From Lysobacter sp. M2-1 (GTDB lineage: Bacteria > Pseudomonadota > Gammaproteobacteria > Xanthomonadales > Xanthomonadaceae), in contig NZ_JAKPBU010000001.1 of assembly GCF_022662495.1 (NCBI RefSeq), positions 434,001-498,000 on the forward strand: a stretch of 64,000 nt of DNA, in the 5' to 3' direction. Each line of letters starts with the position of its first letter. Positions within the stretch are counted from its first letter, which is position 1. This document shows, in pieces, positions 49,478 through 58,949 of the stretch. Made by a program: the position numbers and the translations under genes. Below the pieces are notes generated by a model, which had not been told where the DNA came from, ran no database searches, and saw nothing but the letters and a program-made list of their open reading frames with translations.

Positions 49478-51985
49478 ATGATGATCGTGGGGGACGATCA
49501 TGTGGAGACACCCGGAAACGCGAAGCGCAATGCGGATGCGACGTCGATGACGTCAACACGCACGAGCGCGCCATCGATGCCACGCACGCCGGCGCCCGTC
49601 GCACGGCCGGGGTGGCAACCATGGCTCGCCTTCGCCGCGGCCTGCGGCGTGGGCGCGGCACTCCTGCTCGAACACAGCGGCCCCGCGGGGCCCTGGCAGC
49701 AGGCGGCGCTGTGGCTGGCCGGCGGCACCCTGCTGTGCCTGGCAGCCTATCTGGCGGTGTTGCAACGGCGCGAACGCGACAGCGTGACGCGCGCGCGGCA
49801 TGGCGAAGCCACCGTGTCCGCGCTGCAGCGCGAGATCGACCGGCATACCGAGCTGGAGAACCAGCTGCTGCAGGCCAAGCAGGTGGCCGAAGCCGCGGCG
49901 ATGGCGAAAGGCGAATTCCTGGCCACCATGAGCCACGAAATCCGCACCCCGCTCAACGGCGTGCTGCCGATGCTCGACCTGCTGCTGCACGCCCAGCTCG
50001 CGCCCGACCACAAGGAACTGGTGCGCACCGCCTTCGCGTCCTCGCAGCAGCTGCTGCGGATCGTCGACGACATCCTGGACTACTCCAAGCTGGAAGCCGA
50101 ACGCCTGGTACTGGAGAGCACCGCCTTCAACCTGCGCGAACTGCTCGACACCGTGCTGGAGATGATGGAGCGTCCGGCCGAGGCCAAGGGCCTGCGCCTG
50201 CACCTGCAGATCGATTCGAACGTGCGCCTGCCGGTGCGCGCCGATCCGGTGCGGCTGCGCCAGGTGCTCGCCAATCTGGTCGGCAACGCGATCAAGTTCA
50301 CCGAGCGCGGCACGGTCACGGTGGCGGTGCGCAAGCTGAGCGAGACCGCGGCGCAGCACCGGCTGCGCTTCGAGGTGCGCGATACCGGCATCGGGATCGA
50401 GCCGGCCGCGCAGGCGCGCCTGTTCCAGGCGTTCAGCCAGGCGGACGCCTCGACCACGCGCCTGTACGGCGGCACCGGCCTGGGGCTGGCGATCTGCAAG
50501 CGCATCGTGGAACTGATGGACGGGCGGATCGGAGTCGAGTCCGAGCCGCGGCACGGCTCGACGTTCTGGTTCGAGGTCCCGGTGCTCAAGGTGCACGGCG
50601 ACATCACGGCGCCGGACGCCGCCAGCGCCGGCGAGCGCCTGATGCTGATCAGCAACGATGCGCGCCTGCGCTCGCGCCTGGGCATGCTGCTGCCCAACTG
50701 GGGCTTCCGCGTGAGCATGGTGGAAACCACCCAGGAAGCGCTGGACCGCCTGCGTACCGGGGCCAGCAAGGGCAGTCCATGGTCTTACACCGTGGTCCTG
50801 GCCGATTTGACGGGCATGCGCAGCACCGCGCTTTCGCTACGCCGCAACCTCGAACGGCAGGCAGTTTTTGGCAACGTGCGCCTGGTGTGCCTGTACGGCG
50901 ACGACGATGTGCCGGAGGAACTGCGGCGCAACACCACCCTGCTCAGCCGCCAGGCACCCGATCCGGACCTGCGCCAGGCGCTGTTGGCGCGCCCTGCCGC
51001 CGGCGCGAGCGAACACATTGCCGTGCCGCAACGTACCGGCGATGCCGCTGCATCGATCCGCAACGCGCGGGTGCTGCTGGTGGAGGACAATCCGGTCAAC
51101 CTGATGGTCGGACAGCGCCTGTTGGGCGTGCTCGGTGTGAACTGCGACACCGCCGGCAACGGCGAAGCCGCGCTCATGCGGATGTCCGCCTCGCGTTACG
51201 ACCTGGTGCTGATGGACTGCCAGATGCCGGTGCTCGACGGCTACGCCGCGACCCGGCAGTGGCGGGAGAACGAAGCCGCCGGCGGGCCTGCACGGCGTCT
51301 GCCGATCGTGGCCATGACCGCGAACGCGATGGCCGGCGACCGTCAGAAGTGCCTCGATGCCGGGATGGACGACTACCTCGCCAAACCGGTCACCCGGGCC
51401 GAACTCGAGCGTTGCCTGCACCGCTGGTGCACCCCGCGGTCCGCGCCCGCCAATGACGCCAACGCCGGCCCGGCGAGCACGCACGTCCGCGGCGCAGGCG
51501 CTCCGGGGCTGATGGCCGCGATGCCGCCCGCGCCCACGCCGATCTCATCCGCAGCCCCCCGGGAGCCTCCCGTGACGGCGCCCACATCCTCCCCGGAGGC
51601 TTCCGCGATGCCAACGCCCGGCTCGGACAACCCAGCAGATGCGGCGCTGGACGTTGCGGTGCTCGACGAACTACGCGAAGTGCTCGGCAGCGACGTGCGG
51701 GCGCTGATCGATGTGTTCCTGGACGATGCCCCGCAGCTCATCGCAGACCTGGAAACCGCGGCGACACGGCCGGATTACCCCCTGCTTTATCAGGCTGCGC
51801 ATTCGCTCAAGTCATCCAGCGCCAATCTGGGCGCGATGAGCCTGTCGGCCGCCGCGAAACGGATCGAACTGGGCGCGCGCGCCGAGGCGCTGGACCGGCC
51901 GGCTGTCGCGGTGACCCTGCTGGCGGGCGAATTCGAGCGCGCGCGCGATGCGCTGCGCGCATACCTGCACAGCGCATTCGCGTAA
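49478..51985 (+). CDS. Hybrid sensor histidine kinase with REC and HPt domains
   Basis: The 835-residue protein has two TM helices (about 45-95), HisKA with H153 in SHEIRTPLNG, HATPase (NLVGNAIKFTERG; DTGIGI; GTGLGLAICK), a degenerate receiver (about 385-510), a receiver with D580 in LVLMDCQMPVLDGYAA, a Pro/Ala linker, and HPt with H775 in AHSLKSSSANLGA. The layout is RpfC/BarA-like phosphorelay. There is almost no periplasmic sensor loop, so the signal is probably membrane or cytoplasmic. Confidence 0.9.
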   Translation: MMIVGDDHVETPGNAKRNADATSMTSTRTSAPSMPRTPAPVARPGWQPWLAFAAACGVGAALLLEHSGPAGPWQQAALWLAGGTLLCLAAYLAVLQRRERDSVTRARHGEATVSALQREIDRHTELENQLLQAKQVAEAAAMAKGEFLATMSHEIRTPLNGVLPMLDLLLHAQLAPDHKELVRTAFASSQQLLRIVDDILDYSKLEAERLVLESTAFNLRELLDTVLEMMERPAEAKGLRLHLQIDSNVRLPVRADPVRLRQVLANLVGNAIKFTERGTVTVAVRKLSETAAQHRLRFEVRDTGIGIEPAAQARLFQAFSQADASTTRLYGGTGLGLAICKRIVELMDGRIGVESEPRHGSTFWFEVPVLKVHGDITAPDAASAGERLMLISNDARLRSRLGMLLPNWGFRVSMVETTQEALDRLRTGASKGSPWSYTVVLADLTGMRSTALSLRRNLERQAVFGNVRLVCLYGDDDVPEELRRNTTLLSRQAPDPDLRQALLARPAAGASEHIAVPQRTGDAAASIRNARVLLVEDNPVNLMVGQRLLGVLGVNCDTAGNGEAALMRMSASRYDLVLMDCQMPVLDGYAATRQWRENEAAGGPARRLPIVAMTANAMAGDRQKCLDAGMDDYLAKPVTRAELERCLHRWCTPRSAPANDANAGPASTHVRGAGAPGLMAAMPPAPTPISSAAPREPPVTAPTSSPEASAMPTPGSDNPADAALDVAVLDELREVLGSDVRALIDVFLDDAPQLIADLETAATRPDYPLLYQAAHSLKSSSANLGAMSLSAAAKRIELGARAEALDRPAVAVTLLAGEFERARDALRAYLHSAFA

Positions 51986-51996
51986 CGACCTGGCGC

Positions 51997-52467
51997 TCAG
52001 TCCTCGAGCTTGGTCTGCAGGTAGTTCTGCTCGCCCAGGCGGGCGATCAGGCCGAGCTGGGTCTCGATCCAGTCGATGTGCTCTTCCTCGGATTCGAGGA
52101 TCTCGGCGAACAGTTCGCGACTGACGTAATCGCCGACGCCTTCGCAGTACGCGATCGCAGCCTTCAGGTCGGGCACCGCTTCCAGCTCCAGCGCCAGGTC
52201 GCATTCGAGCAGCTCGCGCGGGCCTTCGCCGATCCGGAGTTTGCCCAGCGCCTGGAAATTCGGCAGGCCATCGAGAAACAGGATCCGCTCGGCGAGCTTG
52301 TCGGCATGCTTCATCTCGTCGATCGATTCCTTGTACTCGTGCTCGGCCAGTTCCTTCAGCCCCCAGTTCTTGAGCATCTTGGCGTGCAGGAAATACTGGT
52401 TGATCGCGGTCAGCTCGTTGTAGAGCGCCTTATTGAGGTGCTGGATGACGCCTGCATCGCCTTTCAT
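51997..52467 (-). CDS. bfr: Bacterioferritin
   Basis: The 156-residue protein has the four-helix ferritin fold with di-iron ligands ([53 protein letters not shown]) and the heme-binding Met in [11 protein letters not shown]. It stores iron and carries heme. Bfd lies directly upstream on the same strand. Confidence 0.95.
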   Translation of the reverse strand: MKGDAGVIQHLNKALYNELTAINQYFLHAKMLKNWGLKELAEHEYKESIDEMKHADKLAERILFLDGLPNFQALGKLRIGEGPRELLECDLALELEAVPDLKAAIAYCEGVGDYVSRELFAEILESEEEHIDWIETQLGLIARLGEQNYLQTKLED

Positions 52468-52587
52468 GTGCGCGGTTCCGTTGCGGCCGATGGCGCGACT
52501 CTAGCGAGTGCGCGCGCGCAATGGCGAAACGCGAATCGAATGCATTCGCGTGCAGGCGGATTCAATGGCCACCGGCGCAGCCGGCGG

Positions 52588-52797
52588 TCAGGCTGCGTGC
52601 GAGAGCACCGGCAGGGGCAGCGGCACGGTCCTGGCGCCGTGGACCTGCGCGAGCACTTCGCTCGCCGCATCCAGGCAACTGCCGCAGTTCGCCCCCACGC
52701 CGGTGCGCATGGTCAGCTCGGACACGCTGTGGCAGCCGGCTTCGGCGACTTCGCGGATCTGGCGTTCGGTGACGCCGTGGCAGAGGCAGACGTACAC
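52588..52797 (-). CDS. bfd: Bacterioferritin-associated ferredoxin
   Basis: The 69-residue protein has the Bfd 2Fe-2S pattern: VCLCHGVTERQI and GVGANCGSC, with four cysteines. It reduces bacterioferritin to release iron. I choose GTG 52797 at VYVCLC; an ATG further up would start inside the Fur box. The ferredoxin is usually made under iron starvation, which fits that site. Confidence 0.9.
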   Translation of the reverse strand: MYVCLCHGVTERQIREVAEAGCHSVSELTMRTGVGANCGSCLDAASEVLAQVHGARTVPLPLPVLSHAA

Positions 52798-52841
52798 GGT
52801 GGTGGCAGGCCGGTAGGGAACCCGCCTAGTGTCGCCGTGAA

Positions 52842-52856
52842 TGAGAATGATTGTCA
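52842..52856 (-). promoter_or_regulatory. Fur box upstream of bfd
   Basis: TGAGAATGATTGTCA matches the 7-1-7 Fur consensus (TGATAATNATTATCA) at 12 of 14 defined positions, 45 bases upstream of the bfd start. Confidence 0.75.
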
Positions 52857-52902
52857 ATCACCCGCCTGAATGCCGGTCCGGCGCGGGTACCCGAAGACCG
52901 GC

Positions 52903-53520
52903 TCAGCCCTGATTGGAGTCGGACTGGTTCGGCCCGGACCGGCCCCCCGGGCGCCCGCTCGGGCGCGGCCGTCCATGCGCGCGCCATCGACGCGGGTCCA
53001 CGCCACGGCGTTCCGGGCCCAGTGGCGGGATCGCCTGGCCGCCCGCGACCTGGCGGGCGAACGGCGCCAGATGCCGCAGCGCGCTCATGTAGACCCCGCG
53101 CTTGAACGTGACCACGTGCTCCAGCGGGTACCAGAAATCGACCCAGCGCCAGTGGTCGAACTCCGGCTTCTCGGTCAGGTCCAGGCGCAGGTCGCGCTCC
53201 TGGCCGGTGAACTGCAACAGGAACCAGACCTGCTTCTGGCCGATGCACAGCAGCTTCTCGTGGCGCCGGATCGCCCGTTGCGGCAGGCGGTAGCGCAGCC
53301 AGCCGGGGGTGACGCCGAGCACGGCCACGTGGTCCGGGAGTAGCCCGGTTTCCTCGCGCAGCTCGCGGTACATGGCCTCCAGCGGGGTCTCGTCGGTATT
53401 CATCCCGCCCTGCGGGAACTGCCAACCGTCGCGACGCACGCGCCTGGCCCAGAACACCCGACCATCCGGGTGCATCAACACGATGCCGACATTGGGTCGG
53501 TAACCGTCCGGATCGATCAC
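52903..53520 (-). CDS. rppH: RNA pyrophosphohydrolase RppH
   Basis: The 205-residue protein begins [27 protein letters not shown] and has the Nudix box [23 protein letters not shown], the standard RppH sequence. It removes pyrophosphate from 5' mRNA ends to trigger decay. GTG 53520 is chosen by the conserved start. The C-terminal 45 residues are Arg/Pro/Gly-rich and longer than in E. coli. Confidence 0.92.
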   Translation of the reverse strand: MIDPDGYRPNVGIVLMHPDGRVFWARRVRRDGWQFPQGGMNTDETPLEAMYRELREETGLLPDHVAVLGVTPGWLRYRLPQRAIRRHEKLLCIGQKQVWFLLQFTGQERDLRLDLTEKPEFDHWRWVDFWYPLEHVVTFKRGVYMSALRHLAPFARQVAGGQAIPPLGPERRGVDPRRWRAHGRPRPSGRPGGRSGPNQSDSNQG

Positions 53521-53661
53521 GATGCGGACTCCGAAATCTACTGTGTCCGACTCTGCCACGGCCGGCGCGGGGGGACAAGCCATGCGCCCGTCGATTGACG
53601 CAGCCGGAGGCCCAGCGCAGAATGCGCGGCTCGCCGAAGGCCGGAGCCTTCCGCAGCCCAC

Positions 53662-53738
53662 GGCTATGTAGCTCAGCCGGTTAGAGCACAGCACTCATAA
53701 TGCTGGGGTCGGTGGTTCGAGTCCACCCATAGCCACCA
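53662..53738 (+). tRNA. tRNA-Met (CAT), elongator
   Basis: Acceptor stem GGCTATG/CATAGCC, D-arm GCTC..GAGC, anticodon stem CAGCA/TGCTG with loop CTCATAA, T-arm GGTGG/CCACC with TTCGAGT, and encoded ACCA end. The stem is the elongator-Met type, not initiator. Confidence 0.96.
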
Positions 53739-53753
53739 CTGCCAGGCGACCTG

Positions 53754-53779
53754 ACCCCGCGGACTTGCGGGGTTCTTTG
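53754..53779 (+). terminator. Intrinsic terminator after tRNA-Met
   Basis: ACCCCGC pairs with GCGGGGT around GGACTT and runs into TCTTTGT, 15 bases after the tRNA. Confidence 0.75.
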
Positions 53780-53902
53780 TGCCTCAAGGCCGCAGTTTCC
53801 GATCAGGGTGGCCGCCGCCGGGCCCGCTCGTTCTCGATACGCGCCTCCCGGCCGCCACGCGTCCCGGCTGCGGACACGACGCCTGCTCGGGCACCGGCGC
53901 AT

Positions 53903-53916
53903 TTGACGCCAGTCAA
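53903..53916. promoter_or_regulatory. FNR-type box upstream of hemN
   Basis: TTGACGCCAGTCAA is a perfect palindrome (TTGAC-N4-GTCAA) of the FNR/Anr/Dnr class, ending 35 bases before the hemN start. Confidence 0.7.
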
Positions 53917-53951
53917 GGCGCGACCCGGGAACACGCCCTACCGTGCGGTCC

Positions 53952-55355
53952 ATGGCAACCGACACCACCGGCCTCGATCCCGACCTGCTGCGCCGTTACG
54001 ACCGGCCGGGTCCGCGCTACACCTCCTACCCCACGGCGCCGCAGTTCCACGCCGGCTTCGGCGAGGCCGCGCTGCGCGAGGCGGCCACCGCGAGCAACGG
54101 CGATCCCATCCCGCGCCGGCTGTCGCTGTACGTGCACGTCCCGTTCTGCGCCAGCCCCTGCTTCTACTGCGGCTGCAACCGCATCATCACCCGCGACAAG
54201 GCCCGGGGCGAAGCGTATCTGGCCCGGCTCTACCGCGAGATCGCGCTGACCGCGCAACTGTTCGACCGCGATCGGGAAGTGATCCAGCTGCATTTCGGCG
54301 GCGGCACGCCCAACTTCCTCACCCCGCAGCAACTGCGCGAGGTCGTGGACACCCTGCGCAGCCATTTCCACTTCTCCAGCGCGCGCGAACGCGATATCTC
54401 GATCGAGCTGGACCCGCGCTTCGTCTCGCCCGAGGACATCGCGGTGCTGGCCGACATCGGCTTCAACCGCGCCAGCTTCGGCGTTCAGGATTTCGACCCG
54501 GACGTGCAGGCGGCGGTCAACCGCATCCAGAGCGTGGAAGAAACCCGGGCGGTGGTGGATGCCTGTCGCGCCAACCGCTTCCGCTCGGTCAACGTGGATC
54601 TGATCTACGGCCTGCCCAAGCAGAACCACGAGGGCTTTGCGCGCACGCTGGACATCGTCACCGACATGCGTCCGGACCGGATCGCGGTGTACAGCTATGC
54701 GCACCTGCCGCAGCTGTTCAAGCCGCAGCGACAGATCGTGGCCGAAGACCTGCCGGATGCCGAAACCAAGCTGGGGCTGCTGCAGCTGGCGATCACGAAA
54801 CTGACCACGGCCGGCTATGTCTACATCGGCATGGATCATTTCGCCCTGCCCGACGACGATCTGGCCACCGCCCAGGCGCGCGGTGGCCTGCACCGCAACT
54901 TCATGGGCTACACCACCCACGCCGACAGCGACCTGATCGGGCTCGGCGTGAGTGCGATCAGTCATATCGGCGACAGCTTCAGCCAGAACCCGCGCGACCT
55001 GCCGAGCTGGCAGATCGCGCTCGACGAAGGCCGGCTGCCGGTGTTCCGCGGCATGCGCCTGGACGAGGACGACCAGCTGCGCGCCGACCTGATCCAGGCG
55101 CTGATGTGCCAGGGCGAGGTGCCGGTGCGTGCGCTGGAGCGGCGCTACGCCATCGACTTCGACGACTACTTCGCCGATGCCATCGCCAAGCTGCAGCCCC
55201 TGGCCGAGGACGGCCTGGTACGGCTGGAGCCCGACCGGATCGCGGTCACGTCGCGCGGACGGCTGCTGTTGCGTAACATCGCCATGTGCTTCGACCGATA
55301 CCTGGACCAGCCTGCAGCCCCTGTCGCCTCGCCGCGCTTCTCGCGCGCGATCTGA
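53952..55355 (+). CDS. hemN: Oxygen-independent coproporphyrinogen III oxidase
   Basis: The 467-residue radical SAM enzyme has C66-x3-C70-x2-C73 (CASPCFYCGC), FGGGTPNFL, and GVQDFDPDVQAAVNRIQ, typical HemN. It makes protoporphyrinogen for heme without oxygen. I use ATG 53952; GTG 53943 is in frame. It is followed after 19 bases by fnr, so the heme enzyme and the oxygen sensor are probably cotranscribed. Confidence 0.95.
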   Translation: MATDTTGLDPDLLRRYDRPGPRYTSYPTAPQFHAGFGEAALREAATASNGDPIPRRLSLYVHVPFCASPCFYCGCNRIITRDKARGEAYLARLYREIALTAQLFDRDREVIQLHFGGGTPNFLTPQQLREVVDTLRSHFHFSSARERDISIELDPRFVSPEDIAVLADIGFNRASFGVQDFDPDVQAAVNRIQSVEETRAVVDACRANRFRSVNVDLIYGLPKQNHEGFARTLDIVTDMRPDRIAVYSYAHLPQLFKPQRQIVAEDLPDAETKLGLLQLAITKLTTAGYVYIGMDHFALPDDDLATAQARGGLHRNFMGYTTHADSDLIGLGVSAISHIGDSFSQNPRDLPSWQIALDEGRLPVFRGMRLDEDDQLRADLIQALMCQGEVPVRALERRYAIDFDDYFADAIAKLQPLAEDGLVRLEPDRIAVTSRGRLLLRNIAMCFDRYLDQPAAPVASPRFSRAI

Positions 55356-55374
55356 GCCGACCCAGGAGCGTTGC

Positions 55375-56127
55375 TTGAACGACGCGGCGTTCCCGCGGAA
55401 CGACTCGCGCACGCTGGCCGACGACGGCGACGCCCTGCACTTCTGTTCCACCTGCGCGTTCTCGCAGGCATGCCTGGCCGAAGGCATGGACAAGCGATCG
55501 CTGATGGACCTGCATGTGCTGGTCGAACACGTGGGTCCGTTCCATGCGGGCGAACACATCTTCCGTGAAGGCGATCCGTTTGAAGCGATCGCCGCGGTGC
55601 GCGCGGGCACGGTCAAGACCTATGTGATCGATCGCGACGGGCGCGAACACGTGCTCGGCTTCCATTTGCCGGGCGAGGTGATCGGCCTGAATGCGATCGA
55701 TGGCGAGCACTATCCGTGCAATGCGATCGCGCTCGACACGGTGATGCTGTGCCGCTTCTCGTTCCCGAAGATCGCGGTGCTGGCGACACGCCTGCCCGGC
55801 CTGCAGCGACAGCTGTTCCGCCTGCTGAGCCGCGACATCGGCCGCGCAGCGCTGCTGGCGGGCGACTGGTCCGCCGACCAGCGCATGGCCGCCTTCCTGA
55901 TCGGGCTGTCGCGCAGGCTGTCGGCACGCGGCTTCTCTCCCAACCGCTTCCAGCTGACGATGGCGCGCACCGACATCGCCAATTACCTGCGTCTGGCACC
56001 GGAAACGGTCAGCCGCGTGTTGCGCCGACTCCAGGAAGACGGACTGCTGCAGGTGGACCGGCGCGAGCTGCAGATCCTGCAGCGCGAGCAGCTCGAGGCG
56101 CTGGCGGGGCCGGTTCTACGAGACTGA
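55375..56127 (+). CDS. fnr: FNR/Anr oxygen-sensing regulator
   Basis: The 250-residue protein has cluster cysteines C24-x2-C27-x5-C33 (HFCSTCAFSQAC) and C115 (HYPCNAI), a cyclic-nucleotide-binding fold, and HTH RTDIANYLRLAPETVSRVLRRL with the E-xx-SR that reads TTGAT half-sites. TTG start with AGGAG 6 bases upstream. All four ligands are present, so it should bind an O2-labile 4Fe-4S cluster. It may use the FNR boxes in this region. Confidence 0.93.
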   Translation: MNDAAFPRNDSRTLADDGDALHFCSTCAFSQACLAEGMDKRSLMDLHVLVEHVGPFHAGEHIFREGDPFEAIAAVRAGTVKTYVIDRDGREHVLGFHLPGEVIGLNAIDGEHYPCNAIALDTVMLCRFSFPKIAVLATRLPGLQRQLFRLLSRDIGRAALLAGDWSADQRMAAFLIGLSRRLSARGFSPNRFQLTMARTDIANYLRLAPETVSRVLRRLQEDGLLQVDRRELQILQREQLEALAGPVLRD

Positions 56128-56162
56128 CCTGCGCGACTGACCTACTACGACGGCATGCGTAC

Positions 56163-56176
56163 TTGACGTGAGTCAC
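56163..56176. promoter_or_regulatory. Distal FNR-type box upstream of norB
   Basis: TTGACGTGAGTCAC matches TTGAC-N4-GTCAA at 9 of 10 positions, about 145 bases upstream of norB. Confidence 0.55.
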
Positions 56177-56253
56177 TGATCCGCACGATTGACCCGCAGC
56201 CGCCTTCCTCGACACGGCCGTTTTACACGGCTCGATGCACGGTCGAGGCACGC

Positions 56254-56267
56254 TTGATTTGCGTCAA
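56254..56267. promoter_or_regulatory. Proximal FNR-type box upstream of norB
   Basis: TTGATTTGCGTCAA, 54 bases before the norB ATG and well placed for activation. Confidence 0.72.
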
Positions 56268-56321
56268 GGCACCCGTGTACACGCGGACCGACCATACGCA
56301 GGACGCAATAGGAGTACCGAC

Positions 56322-58649
56322 ATGAGCAATACCAGGAAGCTTTGGCTTGGCTTGGGAGCCTTGCTCGTCATCTCGTTCGGGGTGCTGCTGTGGGCCGGAG
56401 GCGAGATCTTCCGCGCCGCGCCGCCCATGCCCGAACGCGTGGTGAGCGAGAGCGGCCAGCTGGTCTATACCCGTGCCGACATCGAGCGCGGCCGCCAGGT
56501 CTGGCAGTCGATGGGCGGCATGCAGCTGGGCTCGATCTGGGGCCACGGCGGCTACGTCGCACCGGACTGGAGCGCGGACTGGCTGCATCGCGAGGCGGTC
56601 GGCGTGCTGGACCTGTGGGCGCGCAGCGAAGGCGCACCGACCTATGCGCAACTGCCGGAGGAGCGGCAGGCCGCATTGCGCGGGCGCCTGAAGCAGGTCA
56701 TGCGGACCAATACCTACGATGCGGACACCGGCACGATCACGCTGCCGCAGGACCGCGTCGCCGCGCTGTCGAACGTGGCCGCGCACTACGAAAGCCTGTT
56801 CGGCAACGATCCGGCCACCGCCGAGCTTCGCGAAGCCTACGCGATGAAGAACAACACCGTTCCCGACGCCGACCACCGGCGCGCGCTGACCGGCTTCTTC
56901 TGGTGGACGGCATGGGCCGCCGGCACCGAGCGCCCGCACGAAGCGGGCGATGCACTGGTGCCGGACAAGACCGGCGAACCCGACAATCAAGTGACCTACA
57001 CGAACAACTGGCCCAGCGAGCCGCTGATCGGCAACACGCCGCCGGCGCCGCTGTGGCTGTGGTCGGCCTTCAGCGTGCTGTTCCTGCTCGCGGGCATCGC
57101 CCTGCTGGGTTGGCATCACGCGCGTGCGCATGCCGCCGGCGAGCCACCGCACCAGATCCCGGCGAGCGACCCGATGGCCACCCTGCGGGTGACGCCGTCG
57201 ATGCGCGCCACCGCGAAATACTTCTGGGTGGTGCTGGCGCTGTTCCTGGTGCAGATCCTGCTGGGCGCGATCACCGCGCACTACCAGGTCGAAGGCCAGA
57301 AGGCCTACGGCTTCATGCTCTCCGACGTGCTGCCCTACTCGATCACGCGCACCTGGCATACCCAGCTGGCGGTGCTGTGGATCGCGGTGGCATGGCTGGG
57401 CACGGGCCTGTACATCGCACCGGCCATGTCCGGGCACGAACCGAAGTTCCAGCGGCTCGGCGTCAATTTCCTGTGGGTCTGCCTGCTGGTGATCGTGGTC
57501 GGCTCGTTCGCCGGACAGTGGCTGGCGGTGATGCAGAAGCTCGGCCTGGAACACAACTTCTGGTTCGGGCACCAGGGCTGGGAATACGCCGACATGGGCC
57601 GGTTCTGGCAATGGTTCCTGTTCATCGGTTTGTTGCTGTGGCTGACCCTGGTCGGCCGCGCGCTGTGGCCGGTTCTGCGCGGTCCGCAGACCGATACCAA
57701 GACGATCGTCGGCCTGCTGTTCCTGTCCACGGTATGCATCGGCCTGTTCTTCGCCGCCGCGCTGATGTGGGGCGAGCACACCCACATCTCCGAGGTCGAG
57801 TATTGGCGCTGGTGGCTGGTGCACCTGTGGGTGGAGGGCTTCTTCGAGGTGTTCGCAACCGCGGTGATGGCATTGATCTTCACCCGCCTGGGGCTGATCG
57901 AAACCAAGACGGCCTCGGTCGCGGTGCTGTTCGCCACGATCGTGTTCATGGCCGGCGGCGTGCTGGGCACGCTGCACCACCTGTATTTCGTCGGCACGCC
58001 GACCGCGGTGGTGGCGCTGGGCGCGAGCTTCAGCGCGCTGGAGGTGGTACCGCTGGCCTATATCGGCTTCGAGGCCTATCACACCTACAAGCTTGGCAAG
58101 GCCACGCCCTGGATGGTGCGCTACCGCTGGCCGATCCTGTTCTTCATTTCGGTGTCGTTCTGGAACCTGGTCGGCGCGGGCCTGTTCGGCTTCCTGATCA
58201 ATCCGCCGCTGTCGCTGTACTTCATGCAGGGCCTGAACCTGACCCCGCTGCATGGCCATACCGCGCTGTTCGGCGTGTACGGCATGCTCGGCATCGCGCT
58301 GGTGCTGTTCTGCATGCGCGGGTTGCGTGGACAGATGCTGTGGGACACCCGCGCGCTGAAGGTAGCGTTCTGGTCGTTCAACATCGGCCTGGCGATGATG
58401 GCGCTGCTGACCCTGCTGCCGCTGGGGACGATGCAGCTGCTGGCCGCGATCGAGCACGGCTACTACTACGCGCGCTCGGCGGAATTCATGCAGAAGCCGA
58501 TCGTCGACATGCTCATCTGGATGCGCGTGCCGGGCGATACCGTGTTCAGCGTGGGCGCGTTGGCGCTGGGCTGGTTCATGCTGCGGCTGTGGGTGGCGCC
58601 CCGGCGCGATCCAGCGCTCGAAGGCCAGACCGAAGGTATCGAACGCTGA
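56322..58649 (+). CDS. norB: Quinol-dependent nitric oxide reductase (qNor)
   Basis: The 775-residue protein has an N-terminal cytochrome-c-like extension without heme-c motif (GRQVWQSMGGMQLGSIWGHGGYVAPDWSADWLHREA), fused to a 12-helix heme-copper-oxidase-type core with metal-ligand histidines (RTWHTQLAVLW; EGFFEVFATAV; GTLHHLYF; PLHGHTALFGVYG). This is single-subunit qNor, which reduces NO to N2O with quinol electrons. No nir or nos genes are in the window, so detoxification is likelier than full denitrification. Confidence 0.95.
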   Translation: MSNTRKLWLGLGALLVISFGVLLWAGGEIFRAAPPMPERVVSESGQLVYTRADIERGRQVWQSMGGMQLGSIWGHGGYVAPDWSADWLHREAVGVLDLWARSEGAPTYAQLPEERQAALRGRLKQVMRTNTYDADTGTITLPQDRVAALSNVAAHYESLFGNDPATAELREAYAMKNNTVPDADHRRALTGFFWWTAWAAGTERPHEAGDALVPDKTGEPDNQVTYTNNWPSEPLIGNTPPAPLWLWSAFSVLFLLAGIALLGWHHARAHAAGEPPHQIPASDPMATLRVTPSMRATAKYFWVVLALFLVQILLGAITAHYQVEGQKAYGFMLSDVLPYSITRTWHTQLAVLWIAVAWLGTGLYIAPAMSGHEPKFQRLGVNFLWVCLLVIVVGSFAGQWLAVMQKLGLEHNFWFGHQGWEYADMGRFWQWFLFIGLLLWLTLVGRALWPVLRGPQTDTKTIVGLLFLSTVCIGLFFAAALMWGEHTHISEVEYWRWWLVHLWVEGFFEVFATAVMALIFTRLGLIETKTASVAVLFATIVFMAGGVLGTLHHLYFVGTPTAVVALGASFSALEVVPLAYIGFEAYHTYKLGKATPWMVRYRWPILFFISVSFWNLVGAGLFGFLINPPLSLYFMQGLNLTPLHGHTALFGVYGMLGIALVLFCMRGLRGQMLWDTRALKVAFWSFNIGLAMMALLTLLPLGTMQLLAAIEHGYYYARSAEFMQKPIVDMLIWMRVPGDTVFSVGALALGWFMLRLWVAPRRDPALEGQTEGIER

Positions 58650-58706
58650 ACCTGACGACGGCCCGGCGCCGCCGGGCCGCTCCCCACCCCACACGGGCCA
58701 AAGACC

Positions 58707-58946
58707 ATGCAATTCACCCTACGTATCCACGGCGAGGCGCCGGACCTCGCGGCGATCTCGCGCGAACTGGCCACGCTCGATCCGGCCGCACTGATCGATA
58801 TCGACGCACGCGGGCAGGCCGTGCGCATCGCCACCTCCGCAACCGAAGCCGAGCTGCGCAGCAGCCTGCGGCGGGCCGGCATGCCCGCAGCGCCGCACGA
58901 TCTCACCCAGCTTCCGTCGGAATGCTGCGGCGGTTGCGGCGGCTGA
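58707..58946 (+). CDS. Small protein with CCGGCGG C-terminus
   Basis: The 79-residue protein has a beta-alpha-beta-like pattern (FTLRIHGEAPDLAAISRELATLDPAALIDID; GQAVRIATSATEAELRSSLRRAGM), similar in outline to a heavy-metal-associated fold without CxxC. It ends SECCGGCGG, a likely metal-binding tail. It lies between norB and nnrS (3-base gap to the latter), so it is probably part of the NO response. Not a recognised family. Confidence 0.72.
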   Translation: MQFTLRIHGEAPDLAAISRELATLDPAALIDIDARGQAVRIATSATEAELRSSLRRAGMPAAPHDLTQLPSECCGGCGG

Positions 58947-58949
58947 CGG

